From Druceiella hillmani (Eukaryota; Arthropoda; Insecta; Lepidoptera; Hepialidae), in assembly GCA_039881145.1 (NCBI GenBank), contig JAYKKI010000003.1, positions 4,545,001 through 4,609,000 on the forward strand: 64,000 nt of DNA. Direction: 5' to 3'. Below the pieces are notes generated by a model that was given only the letters and a program-made list of their open reading frames with translations, was not told where the DNA came from and did no database searches. Both the position numbers and the translations under genes were made by a program. Positions 1-13,196 of this stretch are shown piece after piece. Numbering within the stretch: the first letter of the stretch is position 1; each line of letters starts with the position of its first letter.

Positions 1-938
1 CAAGTATTGTGGGTGAGATTATTTAAATGTTTACGATATTCGTACGAAGTAATGTACAGGACGGTAATCCTCCTATACTTACATTTTAACTTTATTTTAA
101 AAAATGTTCTTTAGAGAGAGAGAGAAAATGTCACCTTTTTAAAATGCGGCCACACCGAATAAATATTTTTAAAATTTTTCAATACACAATTAATTTCGTA
201 CTTCAAAGTGTTATTACCATAACATTTCATTACTAAGCTTAGAGTTTTACCTTGTTTGTTGAAATTACCTTTTACATAACACGACATTTCCATAAATGGA
301 CGTATCTCGCATGCTTCGACACTTCATTATGATGGTTATAGGGTGGAACTAATATTTATACATTTTGAAAAAGACAAAAGTTTGTATTGACGTACTATTG
401 AAATATTATTTAAATCGTTTTTCAGTATATAAATTCTTCAAAACAATTTTAAAATTTCATTGGAAATACATTTCTCTTTGTTTCCATTTTAGGCAAAACA
501 AAAGAAAAATTCAGATATTTGAAGCAGTTCTTCTACATTGATATATTAAACGTTAATGAAGAATAAGCCAATGATTGCCATTGATATACGAGTATGTGTC
601 ATTATAGTAGTTACGCCGCAGAAACAGATATTTTCCTTTCAAAGCAGTACTACGTTGATAAGTGAACAGCTACCGTAACTTCCGCCCTGGTCCCGGTGCG
701 TCGCTGAGATTACGTAAATAACTTCCGATTAATTAAATATAAATAAAATAAAATAAAATAAAAATAAAAAAGCTTTTTATTTCTTCCAAAATTGTTAGTT
801 TACAAAGTTAATTTGTTTTGTTAGTACTTATTGAAGAAAGATAATCTGTAGTTTATTACATAGTAGTTAGTAATTGTAATTACAGTTTAAAATATAAATA
901 TATTAGAAAAATTATATTAAAGTATTATAGGTACAAAA
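1..938. other. AT-rich stretch without a gene
   Basis: No coding region is recognised here. A pentanucleotide-like (AAATA)n run lies at about 739-769. A small GC-richer patch lies at about 680-712. The stretch abuts the 3' end of the RTE element on the minus strand and may include part of its 3' UTR, but I cannot place that boundary. Confidence 0.5.
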
Positions 939-1817
939 TTATTCTGAAAGTACCCCTCTACAGGTAAAGGTCTCCTGCAAATTGAGCCAGTTTTCCCTTG
1001 AATGCGCTGTTTGCATCCAGTTTGGACCCGCTATGGGTTTGATTTCGTCCTCCCATCTGTTGCGAGGTCTCCCTTTCTTTCTTTTGCCCGCTGGCCCTCT
1101 CCATTCTGTCACTCTTTTTGTCCACCTTTAATCCTGCAGGCGTGTTATGTGTCCAGCCCACTTCCATTTCAAGATAAGAGCTTGTGTTAAACCGTCTGTT
1201 GCATTTGTAATTTTGCGTATTTTTGTATGTCTTATTTTATCTATTATTTTTATGCTAAGCATACTCCGTTCCATTAAGCGTTGGCACGTTATAATTTTAT
1301 TGATGATATTTGTATTAAACTTCCATGTCTGACAACTATAAGTCAGGCATGGTATCAGGCAAGAATTCATCACCTTAGCCTTCAGTTTGATTGGCATATT
1401 GTTCTTAAATATTTCTTTTAAGCTCCAGTACTTGTTCCACGTTAGCTGGGCCCTGCGCTCAATCTCCTGGTAGTTGTTTAGTCCGTCGGAGCTTATTTGC
1501 TTGCCTAGATAAATGTATTGTTCCGTATATTGGAGAGGCTTGTTGTTGACGTATATTTGTATCTTGGTGCTGTTGGTCATTACCATGGTTTTAGATAGGT
1601 TCATTTCTAGCCCGGCGTGCTTGCTAGCTTTGTTTAGTGATCCCACCATGTGTTTTAGCTCTTTACCTTCTTCTGATATCAGCACCAAATCGTCAGCAAA
1701 TCGTAGGTGGCTTAAATGCAATTTTTTTTTATACCCCTTTCCTTCCAGTCAAGCTTGCTTATTATCGACTCTAGTGTGGCTATAAATAGTATATGTGACA
1801 AGGGGTCTCCCTGTCTT

Positions 1818-1872
1818 ACACCTCTATTTATAGGGAACCAAGTAATTACACCTCTATTTATAGGGAATCAAG
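1818..1872. repeat. 30-bp tandem duplication inside the RTE remnant
   Basis: The 25-mer at 1818-1842 recurs at 1848-1872 with one difference (C versus T), giving a period of exactly 30 bp. On the minus strand each copy encodes PINRGV, the residues just before the RQGDPL motif, so the duplication adds ten codons in frame. It must have arisen in this copy or a recent progenitor. Confidence 0.9.
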
Positions 1873-1880
1873 ACAAAAAT

Positions 1881-1933
1881 TATTTCTCTTATTAAGCTTT
1901 ATTAAATATAAATAAAGCTTAATAAGAGAAATA
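1881..1933. repeat. Perfect 23-bp inverted repeat, 7-nt spacer
   Basis: Arms 1881-1903 and 1911-1933 are exact reverse complements around a 7-nt AT spacer. The hairpin falls within the reverse transcriptase reading region of the RTE copy, immediately beside the 30-bp tandem duplication, where an intact element would have ordinary coding sequence. Confidence 0.9.
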
Positions 1934-2005
1934 TCCATATGGATAATTCCTGTGGAGCCTTCATTCAGATATTTGCACACTCTATTAGTAACGGTGTTTC
2001 TGGTT

Positions 2006-4149
2006 TACTTTCAATGATAAACAATAAATATATTTATTACGTATTAGGTTTTAATTGATGGCAGAAATTTCTATAACAACAGTATTTGCTAATAAGAAAA
2101 CAAATTTGTTTTTAAATGTATATAAAACTGAAAAGAAAATTATTCAAACATATATTTTGGAAATCGATAGATTAAAATAAAATAAGGGTAGAACTTGGTG
2201 TTAAATTAATTAAAGAATGGAAATGGAAACATTCACGTTATAATAACAAATAATATTAAGTAAAGAAAAAAATTCAAAAAAATTCAAGGAACCTTCAAAA
2301 ATTTACAAAGCATGAGATACTGCGAGAATTCACATAAATTTAAAGTTTTCTAGTTCTGGTTGAACATTTTTTGGGCAAAACAGTACTAATCATTAAAAAA
2401 AAGGCCTAGTACCGATTCTCGATGCAATCCAAAACCTTGAGAAAATATTTTGAGAGTACTTTGGACAATTGAACTTATAATTTAGACTAAATAATTTATC
2501 TAAAATATTGGTAAGAATATATTTGTGGTAATTTGATGTTAAATATACACATAATTGTTTTATTCCTATAAACAAAAAAGGGTAACAGAAATTTTAATGT
2601 ATTGTAAGTTATTATAATTTCTTGATGAGATAGCCTTTCGTTTCACGTGTCAAATGAATTGAATAGTAGTTGAGAAAGCGCATTTTGCTAAAAACGTGAA
2701 AACAGAAATTATTTACTTAAACTCAATTAAATCTAAGTTATTAAAAAATCCTCGGTTAAATTAAGACTTACGCTTTGCGAAAAAAAAATTGTGAAAAGAA
2801 ATTCAATATTTCTCCACCATAATAGAGCGCCATCTAATTGAATCGTAAATACCAATTACATGACGTTGTACTAGGTGGCGTTCCAATCGACGCTACATAA
2901 GATATAATAGTGATTACTTTATTTGTTACTTACTTTATTTTTTCTTTTTCCCATCGAATAATGTAAAAACATTTTAGAGAAAAGTTTTAGTGTCTCAAAA
3001 CGTCGATTTAAAGAAGCATCAATTGTATACTTTTTTATGAAATTAATTTTTGATGGGTTTTAAAATTTTGAAGCGTTGCTATTTTCACATCTTAATATTA
3101 ATTTTAGAAATATCTAATGAATGAAGCTAATTTGTTCACAATTCTTTTTCGTCGTTGAATAAAAAATGGCTTCCAGAACATCTACAAATTTCCTTATATA
3201 CCATGATCGAACATATATTGTTGTAATTTCAAAATTCAGGAGTTAAGAAATTACGTCATAAATACTTGATAGGATGAAATAAAAATTCGATACATTCAGA
3301 ATACATAACAGAAAGAAAATTCACACTTGAAAAATTGCCTACGGTTATATGGATATAAACGAAGTAGTTTTAAAATATATCCAGATTTCAAGTTAATGAA
3401 CAGAATATTAAAGCAAAATGGAGTTAAATATACTACTAAATTAACAAGTAGATTTGAATAGGCAATTAAGTTTCAATTCATCGAGTATTAAGTTAATGAA
3501 CCAGTTGATTAAGGTCACTGCACTTCAGAATTTTTAATTTAAATAGTGGATTTTTAATTGCTAAGTCAAAACGCAAAAATGTTTCAGACAAGGTATATCA
3601 TACTACTCTTTTTCATATCAATGGATAGGTAACCGTTACCAAATATGTATCATATATGCCAGTAAAATACAAAGTAATAGTCACAATAACAGGTCTGAAT
3701 TTTAAATGTATATCAATGTTACGATATACTTCTTTCTACCGCTTCCCACGGCTTTTAACATAAATTATAAGGTAGTTAACATTCCTTTTTTGCCGTTTGC
3801 ATGATAATTCAATAATATTTATTATATAAGACAAATGGAGGAGTATGCAGAAACGGTTGGCATAGTTTCAATATATACTAGGACTTTTGATCCAAATTCA
3901 CTCTGTGGGACTAAAAATTCCATTTCAATTGTGAAAAATCCTTAAATTTAGCAGACAAATAGTGGCGATATACTCTCTGAATTGTAACGATGTCTTCAAT
4001 GTCCTAATTTTTTACTCTACTTACAAATCTGTATGTTATGTTGCTTATTGTTGAAAAGTAAAACGAGAAAACGCAAATACAAATTTTGAAGCAACAAAAT
4101 CCTCGTAAAATTTTTTTTTTAACTTTCCCTGTGTACTCAGGTAAAAAAA

Positions 4150-4155
<6 letters not shown>
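2006..4155. other. AT-rich stretch without a recognised gene
   Basis: No protein family is recognised in any frame. The one patch of note is 2820-2893. It holds a GCGCCATCT nonamer at 2827-2835 and an opposing AGGTGGCG at 2873-2880, about 37 bp apart. Confidence 0.5.
2827..2835 (-). promoter_or_regulatory. CTCF-like nonamer (AGATGGCGC on minus)
   Basis: The sequence matches the insect CTCF core AGRKGGCGC as I recall it. A near-match in the opposite orientation (AGGTGGCGT) starts at 2873. Sequence alone cannot show binding, and the site may simply belong to a dispersed repeat. Confidence 0.25.

Positions 4156-4225
<70 letters not shown>
4156..4225. repeat. (AT)n microsatellite
   Basis: An uninterrupted 70-bp TA/AT dinucleotide run. 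It generates artificial Tyr-Ile open frames on both strands that should not be read as genes. Confidence 0.97.
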
Positions 4226-4226
<1 letters not shown>

Positions 4227-7090
4227 CCGAACTCATATACGTAGTGATTATTTAGTAGAATGCTGAATGATGGCAATGACCGAATTAATTTAAGCAAAGT
4301 CCTAATTATTCAGATGTTTGATGGGGGAGATAGTGAGATGCTATAATTGAAGAAAACTGTGTTAAGAGCTTTGCGATGTGGAGCTCCTATAGAGGCAATA
4401 TATTTACGTTGTGAAAATTGTATATTTGTTAATAATTTAAGATAAACATATAATATTAGTTATTTAAATACCAGCTATTTGCAATAAAGTTCAGGTGTCG
4501 TGTTCACGAAAAAAAAATATTTTTAAATAAATAGTTACTAATACATTTTACAAATTTGATAAAATTTGCTGTGAATTTTTTTGAATTTGCTTGTGAAGTA
4601 TGAACTCAATATAAATTGCGGAAATAGTTTTAAAATAACTATATTTCTAACGTAATATTTTCGGCACCCTGAAGTCATCTAAAAAATAATTTAACATATT
4701 CTCTGACTGTGGGTTATTTTGATATTACCCTTATATGACTCTCGTCCACATCAAATATAATTTTGCGTGATAAACATGTATAAGTATTCCTCTCATTATT
4801 GTTTAATTTTAAATGGTTATAGTATCGTTATAATACATATTTGTTTGCCAGAGTCATTTCAGTAATAATTGTAATGTTTTGCAAATAAATGAGATATATA
4901 TATAAATATGTTTACATTTTAAAACGTGCTAGTTATTAATATCGAAAAATCCATTGCACCATTTAAATCTCTCACAATATGAACATGAGTTTCTTGGAAA
5001 TATTTTCCAATGTAACAGATTAATAACAAACCTTAATCAGAATCATTCTGGTCGCAGTATTTTAAAACTGAAACTTTTTCACAAGTGATTCAATTACAAA
5101 ATAATATTCAATCAATTCAACTTCTGTATTAAATACCAATGTTTCGAACAGTCACTCTGCTTATGATAATTATGGAAAAATATTTTAAGGTAGAAAAGTA
5201 TCATCTCATTTATTGTAATTTTAATTTTAAACTTTAAGAAATTTCTTAATTTTTTTATATAATAAAACTTTTGCTTATGACTTTGTGCTAATGACTTTCT
5301 TATTTCAAAATATTATTGCAGAAAGCTTCCTTAAATTTTTAAATGCGTCAGTCTGATAAACTATCAACTAGAACTTTTTTAAATAAATTTTAAAAAATTA
5401 GAGTGTTTACGACAAAAAAAAGTTTGTAAATCAATTTAATAAGGTTAAAGTCACATTCATTTAACTGTTGCATGACGTTGGTATATTAACATACAAAAAA
5501 TTAAAGGGAAAAGTGTTATTTTCCATGTCAATTACTTATTACCGATCGTATTTCCGAGCGCTCATAACTAAGTTTATGTAACATTAACAACTCTTGGCAA
5601 CTTTAATAACCTTAGTAATATCAATTGTCTGATCAGTTCAATACTTTAAATTTGCTTTACAGTCAATTACATCGTTTCAAGTTTGATATTACGTGCTATA
5701 TTTGTGCTATAAAGCTTACCTTACTACTCATAAACAGGAACAACAACAAGACTCATAAACATATTCAAACACATACTCATAAACAAGAACAATACTTTAA
5801 GGAATACCCTGAAATGTTTGAAGCCTTGCACGTTACGGTGATTATTACTAGCCACTACATCGATAATTATGGAGACATAAATATATTTAATAAAATGGAA
5901 TTTTTTTGGGTTTTGTTCCTTAATTATCTATATAAACATGCTAAGAATAATGATTAAAAGAAAAGGAATAATTAAATAACCTCCTTAAATATCACAGTCG
6001 TTGATTAGTTTGTAATTTAGAAATTACTGTAGCGACTTGTACTCATTTATTAAAACTAGTTTGAAAATAATCTAAAATAACGGGATATAGGCAGAATTAC
6101 AAAACTATAGATAGTATAAAGCTAACAAAATATTTAGATTTGATCGCCTAAAGACTCTTTAGTCTTTGAAATGATTGATAGCATGATTGCAGGTATTTTA
6201 AAAGTCCATATTCAGTAAATAACCACTCATGTGTACTTAACACATGATAAAAATAAAGCCTTGAAGCCAAAATGAAAATTATATCATTTCACATTTATTT
6301 TAAATAAAAGAAATCAATTTAACTATATTTTTATTAATCGCTCTAGGAAAAGAAAATAATATGTTTTCATGTGTATGTAAATGCATTGTTTCTTGAATTA
6401 CAATTTTGCTTATAAGCAATGACCATGAATTATGCGGCGATATATAACTCTTGATGCTACTGTCCAAAAGTGGATGATATTATGTTGACGAATTCTTGAC
6501 CATGGTTGGAGATTATGTAACCACTTGAACTTATTTTTACTATAAAAATTTCGCACAGATTCTGCAAAACGATCTCCGTTCTCATCTATAGAAGATGTAC
6601 ATAATCTTGATAATAATATAACTCTTCGTTACTACGTCTGACAAGTCGGCACAATTGTTTTGATGATCACTTATATCTTCGTCATCAAAAAGTGTAAGAT
6701 TTTGAAAGTTTCATTTTTAGAAAACTATTCTTCGTTTGAAACTTAAAACTATTCTTTATTGAAAAATTGATGTAATTTTGTAAAACAGAAAAAAACTTAC
6801 GTGCCTATCATCATAAGGTCAATTATGAGCCAAAGAAGCACGCTCGTGAGTTTTTACATATATCTAAGCGCCAAACGCCCGGCACCCGCCATATCAGGTG
6901 ACGCGCGGAGATTAGATGGAAATGCGTTAGACTGTAGTCGAGTAATGTTGAGTAATTCGTATAAAAATAATTTCACCATGCAGAAATGTTTCCACGATAC
7001 CAAATTAGGGTTAAACTATGATGAAAAAAACACCATGATTTTAGATACATTAAGAAGCCAATTGGAACTTGTATTGAACGACCTAAATAC
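4226..7090. other. AT-rich stretch without a recognised gene
   Basis: A 110-codon open frame (5625-5957, plus) has biased, AT-driven composition and no motif I know, so I do not call it. A CpG-rich patch at about 6858-6915 is followed leftward on the minus strand by a consensus-like 5' splice donor (CAC/GTAAGT, about 6796-6803). This could mark a 5' UTR exon of a minus-strand gene, but nothing else supports it. Confidence 0.45.
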
Positions 7091-7104
7091 ATAACACACA
7101 CTAT

Positions 7105-7154
<50 letters not shown>

Positions 7155-7155
7155 C
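7091..7155. repeat. Composite (AC)n(AT)n(AC)n microsatellite
   Basis: An imperfect CA tract grades into about 33 bp of AT repeat and back into ACAC. The hybrid CA/TA structure recurs at several other loci in the window. Confidence 0.95.
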
Positions 7156-7384
7156 GAAATACCGAATGGATTGCCTTGCATGTGTGTCAACTCATCTGTG
7201 TCAAGATTTGTTTGCACAAGTAAGTAGTAAGTACTAATTTAATTCGAATAGTTTTTGAATAACATAAGACACAGCTAGAAGTAATATTTAGTTTAGATCC
7301 CATCCCAATTGCTTCACTCCGCCAGAAGATATGCAAATTTAATATTTTCGAAAATTCATGAATCTTGCATTAGCAAAACAACAA

Positions 7385-7560
7385 CAAATAAGTGCCTGAC
7401 TACGCGATGCGGAATAATTACACTAACGTATAATGTAACGTTTAGTGTCGCTAAGTACATTTGAAATCGCGTAGTGGAGTTTTCTACCCAGACTTACAAA
7501 CATCGGTGAAATAGGGGTAGCCAGAGGTCAAGGATGAATTGCTATGGGCGACACGAATGC
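7385..7560. repeat. Dispersed repeat, copy A
   Basis: By eye this block aligns with 33422-33600. Both begin AGTGCCT. Both share a colinear series that includes a stretch like TTTCYACCCRGAC followed by GGTGAAATA, and a purine-rich tail. Divergence is high with several indels, so this is an old interspersed repeat. I cannot assign it to a class; no open frame or terminal inverted repeat is evident. Confidence 0.55.
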
Positions 7561-10064
7561 GGGTAGACGTATGAGATATATATCGTTTTCGAACGTCTTC
7601 CGCACATTTTCGAACTTCTTCAACGAAGTTTCTAACATTAGTTTCTGTTGGAATTGGGTAACATATAGGCTATGTTTTCTAGCCATCGTCCATAAAAAAA
7701 AGTGTTAATGCAAAGTGTATTTTTTTTAAAAACCTTATATTTATGATTATGAGTCTACTAATCTTAAATTTAACTTGATCATATCATCTGAAAATTTTCA
7801 AAGACGACAGTTCTTAAAAAAGTTACTAGGCATGATTGAACTCGCGCGCCAAGGTTTCCGCATACGTTTCGGCTACCTATAAACATTTAAGGATACATAG
7901 TATTTGTATTAAACTATTTACAAATCTTAATTTCTCACAATGTAAATATATGGTCTACTTTATCGGTCAGAGATGCACAAATATTGTAAATATTTCAATA
8001 ACTATAAGATCTAAAATAACCGTCAGAGTTTTCATATTATGTTCTTGTCAGATATGACCGACCACATACTTTCGATAAATTTTGGCTGAGTAGTTCCGGA
8101 GATAAAACGGACGATTTTTTTGTTGTGGCCAACATATATTTTTGTATTCTTCCCAACAAACCCTTTCAAATGGTATCCCGGTAAAAATAATATGATATAC
8201 TGGTAAAAATAATATGATATACTAATATTTTTTTTGTAAACCTTTATTTAATTTCTCTTTAATTCTTACATGAATATTTTCAAAAAGGTACCTAGTTCAA
8301 AACATGTAGATTAATAATGTAAATTTAGTAATTTTCAAAGTCGTATGTTTTCTGCGAAAGTTGTCTTTAAATATAGAAAAACTATACGTTTTGTAGGTAT
8401 ACAAAAATGGCGTATATTTGAAATATTATGATATAGGATCACATGTAGAATACTTGTCCTTCAATCTTTACTTGGGTATCTAAAACTCCATATTGTTGCA
8501 ACATTTTAGGTTAAGTTTTAAGTTTTTTAATAAGTTTCGGAAATAATGGTGGCAGAATGTATTTCCTTAATATTCTTTAGTAAGTCTCTAAAGAAAATAT
8601 TTTATGACCCTTATAACTAATGCTTTCAATCGATATCCCAAATTATATATAGATTAAAAAATGTGGAGTATTTAACTGGCTTTACTAAACATTTCCCAAT
8701 GAATATTTGAAATTCTATCTGATGAGATGTACGCGGGTTAATCTTTTTTTATTACTATAAAACAAAAATGAAAATAATACCTGCGATATATTTAATATTA
8801 GGTTTGAACAAAATGCGGACTGCATTATTTTTGCTTATCTCAGCGGCAATATGATATGAATTTCAGATAAAATTTTACCTTTTTGTATCATATACAATTG
8901 ACTCTTTAATAGAGTTAAAACCTAATGAACCACATAAGAAACATGTGAAAAAATTATATTTTGCCGATTTTTGTAATATTTTGTCTTTTAAAAAGTCGAA
9001 GTGTAATTTTTACCTCTTCTTGCTCTTAATAGATAGTAAATCAGAAACTAAAAATAATGGGAAGAAAATATTATACTTGCTTTATTGGTATTAAGATACT
9101 GTTTTTAAACATACCTCCTGGAAGACCGATAATAGGCTGTGCAATAATTTCTCAAAGCACATTCATACGCAAGTCAGAAGGATTAGTGATAATGGTGCAA
9201 AAATACTGCATTTCAATCACAGGAAGGCAGCTTATATATTTAATCTATCTTAAAATTACAAGTTCCAATTTTCATTTTTAAACTTATTATGTCTATTTCT
9301 TAAACTTTGGCTACATCTATATTTTCGGATAAAAGAGAAAAAATCAATTGGGAGTAGTAGTAGTAGACTTATTTTTGTAGAAAATATTTCAATCACTGGA
9401 TACATAAAATTTTATGTTAAGTATTATTAAAAAACGTATAACTCCTCAAAATGAAAAAAAAAACTTTATTTTAAGCGAAACGCACAACATTTTACACAAC
9501 AAAATACATCGAGAGTTACGAAAATTCCTTAACATGAACTAGGTCAACTGAAGTCGCATGAAATGATTTAAGTCAATCAAGTATTTATTTTCTAATTATC
9601 GATTTACTTACAATTGAATGTATGTAGGTCGACTACTAGATAGTAAATCTTCATTAAAATTAAAAGGAAAATCCAAATATTTATAACACTCTAACAATAA
9701 AATAAACACGTGTCCTCATTAATCTCAAAAATGAAACAATTTTTAACTAATTTAGACTTCCTAATCTGCATAAATTATAACTTATAAATATTTTGAAAAC
9801 ATTTGTTGCTTTATATTATATTTATAAATTTTAAAACATTTAATGAATTTCACATTTTGTTACGATAAAATGAAAAGGAATTTATTCTAATATATAGCTA
9901 ATAAATAGCGTAATACGACATAATAAATAAATATATGATTATACCATTTACAGTTTAATCAACGCTCAGGTAGCAGCGATCTTAATTAAAAATGTTGAGT
10001 AATAAATGAGATTTTCATAGCAAAATTGACCATTATAATTGTTTCCATGTAAGGTAATATAACA
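7561..10064. other. AT-rich stretch without a recognised gene
   Basis: It contains an exact 22-bp tandem duplication at 8180-8223. A patch around 8080-8115 containing AGTTCCGGAGATAA recurs in related form near 11510. Nothing here supports a gene. Confidence 0.5.
8180..8223. repeat. 22-bp exact tandem duplication
   Basis: Units 8180-8201 and 8202-8223 are identical (GGTAAAAATAATATGATATACT type). Identity implies a recent slip or a template-switch event. Confidence 0.93.
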
Positions 10065-10065
10065 C

Positions 10066-10102
10066 GTGTGTGTGTGTGTGTGTATGTGTGTGTGTGTGTG
10101 TG
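10066..10102. repeat. (GT)n microsatellite
   Basis: A GT run with one TGTA interruption. A purine-rich GGGAGAGAGTGGAGG segment follows shortly after, at about 10110. Confidence 0.96.
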
Positions 10103-10270
10103 ATGCCTTGGGAGAGAGTGGAGGCGTATAGACTGTTTATAATGCCTTTAGTTAATTATCGTGTTACAGTGTTCGTTTGTTCCCAGGATACTTTAATATT
10201 TTATTGGACGGAACAAAATAATTAAACTCGTATGAGTACTAATATGCTCAGTAAATAAGAAAACAACAAA

Positions 10271-10279
10271 TGTGTATAC

Positions 10280-10352
<73 letters not shown>
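10271..10352. repeat. (AT)n microsatellite with TATG/TACA edges
   Basis: The pure AT core spans about 10294-10345, flanked by TATGTATA-type variants on both sides. Confidence 0.96.
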
Positions 10353-13195
10353 ACGCACACATTTTTTTTAAATTATTTCTTCATGGAAATAAATAAATAT
10401 GATCTTTATCAGATGTAAATCCAATTCCATATATGCTCGCTTAACCGCTGGATAGCAGATAAATTTGAATTACTTCTGTATTTATAACAAAGAAAAAAGA
10501 GATAAATAATTTCATACATATTATTAAGATTGCATTTTATGTTTGAACTAATTAATTTCGATAGATGTCAAGAAAAATTGTTTACTAAATCGATGAAGAT
10601 ATAAGCGAAAATCTTTTAAATCGATGATAATATAAGCAAACAAATACTGTCACTGATTATTATCGCTAACAGTATTTCAAGTTTAATCAATCAAGTTTGT
10701 TCAGTCAATTTTTCAATAGGTACATTTAATATTAATGATATAAAAAAATGGAAATAATATTAAATTAGAATCAGAGCCCAAAATAAAAGTAAACATCAAA
10801 TTCGGAAACGGAATGATCATCAGTAATCATTCAATCGTGAAGATATAAATTCCTCAAGTAATATTCCCAAAGGCAAAGTGATTTTTCATGAAAATATCAG
10901 AAATTGCAAATACACAGATTGTACTATTGTATATACTAATTGTACTATTAAGAAAAAAATAGATTAAAAACGTTAAGCATATTTTATGACTAAATAAAAG
11001 CCAAAGAAGAAACTAAACAGAAAATACAAATAATTAAATTCTTTTAAAAGAGTATCAAACGGTATTAGTAATTTAGGCTACAATAGTAGTTAAACTCAAA
11101 TATGTTAAAGGAATGAATGTGGAAGAGAAGAAAATAAAATATTTATATCAAAAAGTGTGCACAATTTAGATGTTAGATAGTATCGATCATATGTTTATAA
11201 ATACAGTCGCGTCGTATGGCTTCGTTATAATTACTTTCAGTTGAAAGCAGTTTATTACTTCTAGTGATCTGAAAATCTTACTGTCCAGTTTATCATAACC
11301 GTTTTTCTTAGAAACCGTTTGACGAAGAAACTTGAAATTTAATGTAATAGTGACAGCGCACACTAATGCGGATATACTTCAAGACACACAAAAATATTCA
11401 CATTGACATTATATATGGAGGAAAATAAATTTCTCGAATATTCTTTATTATTTTCCGCTATGTATTGATAAGGATTAAAAAACTGTTTATTTCAGAAATA
11501 TACGTGAAACAGTTCCGGAGATACCGTTACAGAGATTCAAGCTGATTTTCCAAGAAACATCAATCCACATATAACCCAGTAATTACCACTCGAAATATTC
11601 ATAGGAATATTTGAGGTGGCAAACATTTTTTCTTCATCTATGTATTTTGTAGTACCTTAGGTGATAGTGTAAGAATTCCACAACTTATTTAGAACATTTT
11701 ATATATAAACTACGTTACCGTAGAAGTTCACCGTTACGTTAGAAGTTCACCTGTAGTTTATCGGAAAATTATATCTTTTTATATGAGTAAAATATTCTGG
11801 GCAACATGTACATGTCAGGAAAAATAATGATATTGCGGAACTATTATATACCCTTAAATGTTTATAAATGCCTATGTATATGCAGAACCCTCGTATTGTT
11901 AAGTCCATTCCCACTTAACAGATTTTAATTATGTTTCCAGGAAGTGATGGAAAAAACTTTAGAAGAAAAATTAATGTTTTAAAAGTTTCATTCGGCAATG
12001 TGTTACTTGTGCACTTTTGTTGAAGGATGATATTTTAGCAAGCGTTCTTTATATTTTAAACTACAGGCATTTTAAAACCATCATGCCAATTCTGTCAAAA
12101 TTTTAGTTAAATTTTGATTTAGCTCATTTTCGTGCCAATTTTTATTGCCATTAATATAATGTTAGGTCCATTAAGATGAAGCAGTAAACGATTTAGCAAG
12201 TATTTATTATATGCAATAATTTAAGCTTCCTTAAAGATCTATTATTTTAATCACATTATATAATTATTTAAAACTCGTGCATAACATTTACTAACAAAAC
12301 GTCGAAAGATACTATTTCAATACAAACGCATTCTATTTCTAAATTAATTCTTTTATCGATATCGTCATTATTATTATGCAAGAACTATGTATATGTTACT
12401 TATATTCTCTCGTTATATAAATTCTAATAAGGTACCTGAAACGACTTTTCCAAGTTTTTATACTTGCAATATCTCCAAAATATTTCTATACTTTTTTATG
12501 GGAATAAATTCTTGCATAGTTATTCTTCCCATATTCTCAATAGTCAATCAATAATTTATGAAAACAAAAAACAATTTTTCTAAAAATGTTGTGCTCGTAT
12601 TTTTTAAAAAAAGTATAACATTTTTTATTCAGTGACCCATTTAGTCAATACAATTTCCTATACTTTCCAGACCCCTCCATAGATCTATATAACATTCCCC
12701 TCATAAAATAAAAGAGGGCTTTGAAGATAATGTAGAGTATCTACTATCAGACGCTTCCACCCTACAGAATTAGAGATTTAGTTAGCACACTGTAAAAAAT
12801 TACATGGCTATAATTTAATAACTAAAAAAAATAATCTTTTATGACTTTTTGACGATTTTTTACGAGAAAAAATATTTCCTATGCTACTCGTCCTCATATG
12901 TATGATATCCATAGCTGTTTATCTATATCATTCGTACTTAATATCTGAATTATTTTAGCCATAAGATAATTGCAAAAGAGAAATGGGCCACGTAAAGGCA
13001 TTTAGATTTGGAAAGGTCGGTGAATTATGTAGAAAATTCGAGTGCTTTTTTCACGCTCAAATAAACGGGAATTGAAATTTAATATTACCAACTTTTACCG
13101 CAACGCATGGCTTTTTTGGTAACTAAATATGTGATATTTTATACCATTTAATTATTCATTTTCCTTTTAGCCTGTATACGAATAAAATTAATATC
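10353..13195. other. AT-rich stretch with old repeat traces
   Basis: An imperfect 31-bp tandem repeat starts at 10587 (second copy from 10618, motif AAATCGATGAWRATATAAGC). The block around 11230-11600, with phrases such as AAACCGTTTGACGAAGAAAC and AGTTCCGGAGATACCG, resembles degenerate interspersed repeats common in arthropod genomes and has relatives near 38430-38850. No gene is seen. Confidence 0.45.
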
Positions 13196-13196
13196 C

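Larger units (their letters stand above)
939..2005 (-). pseudogene. RTE-clade non-LTR retrotransposon, reverse transcriptase C-terminal half, degenerate
   Basis: This is the C-terminal half of a LINE reverse transcriptase. Read on the minus strand it shows, in order: a segment with KYLNEGSTGIIHMD (about 1940-1985), the finger motif INRGVRQGDPLS (about 1797-1829), the catalytic block HLRFADDLVLIS (Asp-Asp codons at 1689-1694), YLGKQISSDG, EIERRAQLTWNKYWSLKEIF, and the tail RWTKRVTEWR / GRPRNRWEDEIKP ending at a TAA at 939-941. This order and these motifs fit the RTE clade as found in insects. The copy is dead. A TAA at 1128-1130 interrupts the frame just before RWTKRV. A 1-base shift lies near 1731-1745, between LDWK and the K-run preceding HLRFADD. 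A 30-bp duplication and a hairpin disrupt the region before GVRQGDP. No endonuclease domain is visible, so the copy is 5' truncated. Clade assignment rests on motif recall, not a search. Confidence 0.88.

Noticed and set aside
4004..4297. Open frames with long (Tyr-Ile)n runs, here and at 31.5-31.75, 42.0-42.2, 48.0-48.4, 53.5-53.7 and 55.1-55.3 kb
   Set aside because: They are direct translations of (AT)n and (CA)n microsatellites on both strands, not genes.
9057..9281. Plus-strand frame containing PPGRPIIG, resembling the PGRPIVSG motif of Penelope-like or other reverse transcriptases
   Set aside because: Only one short motif matches. The residues before and after do not follow any reverse transcriptase family, and the adjacent frames give nothing further.
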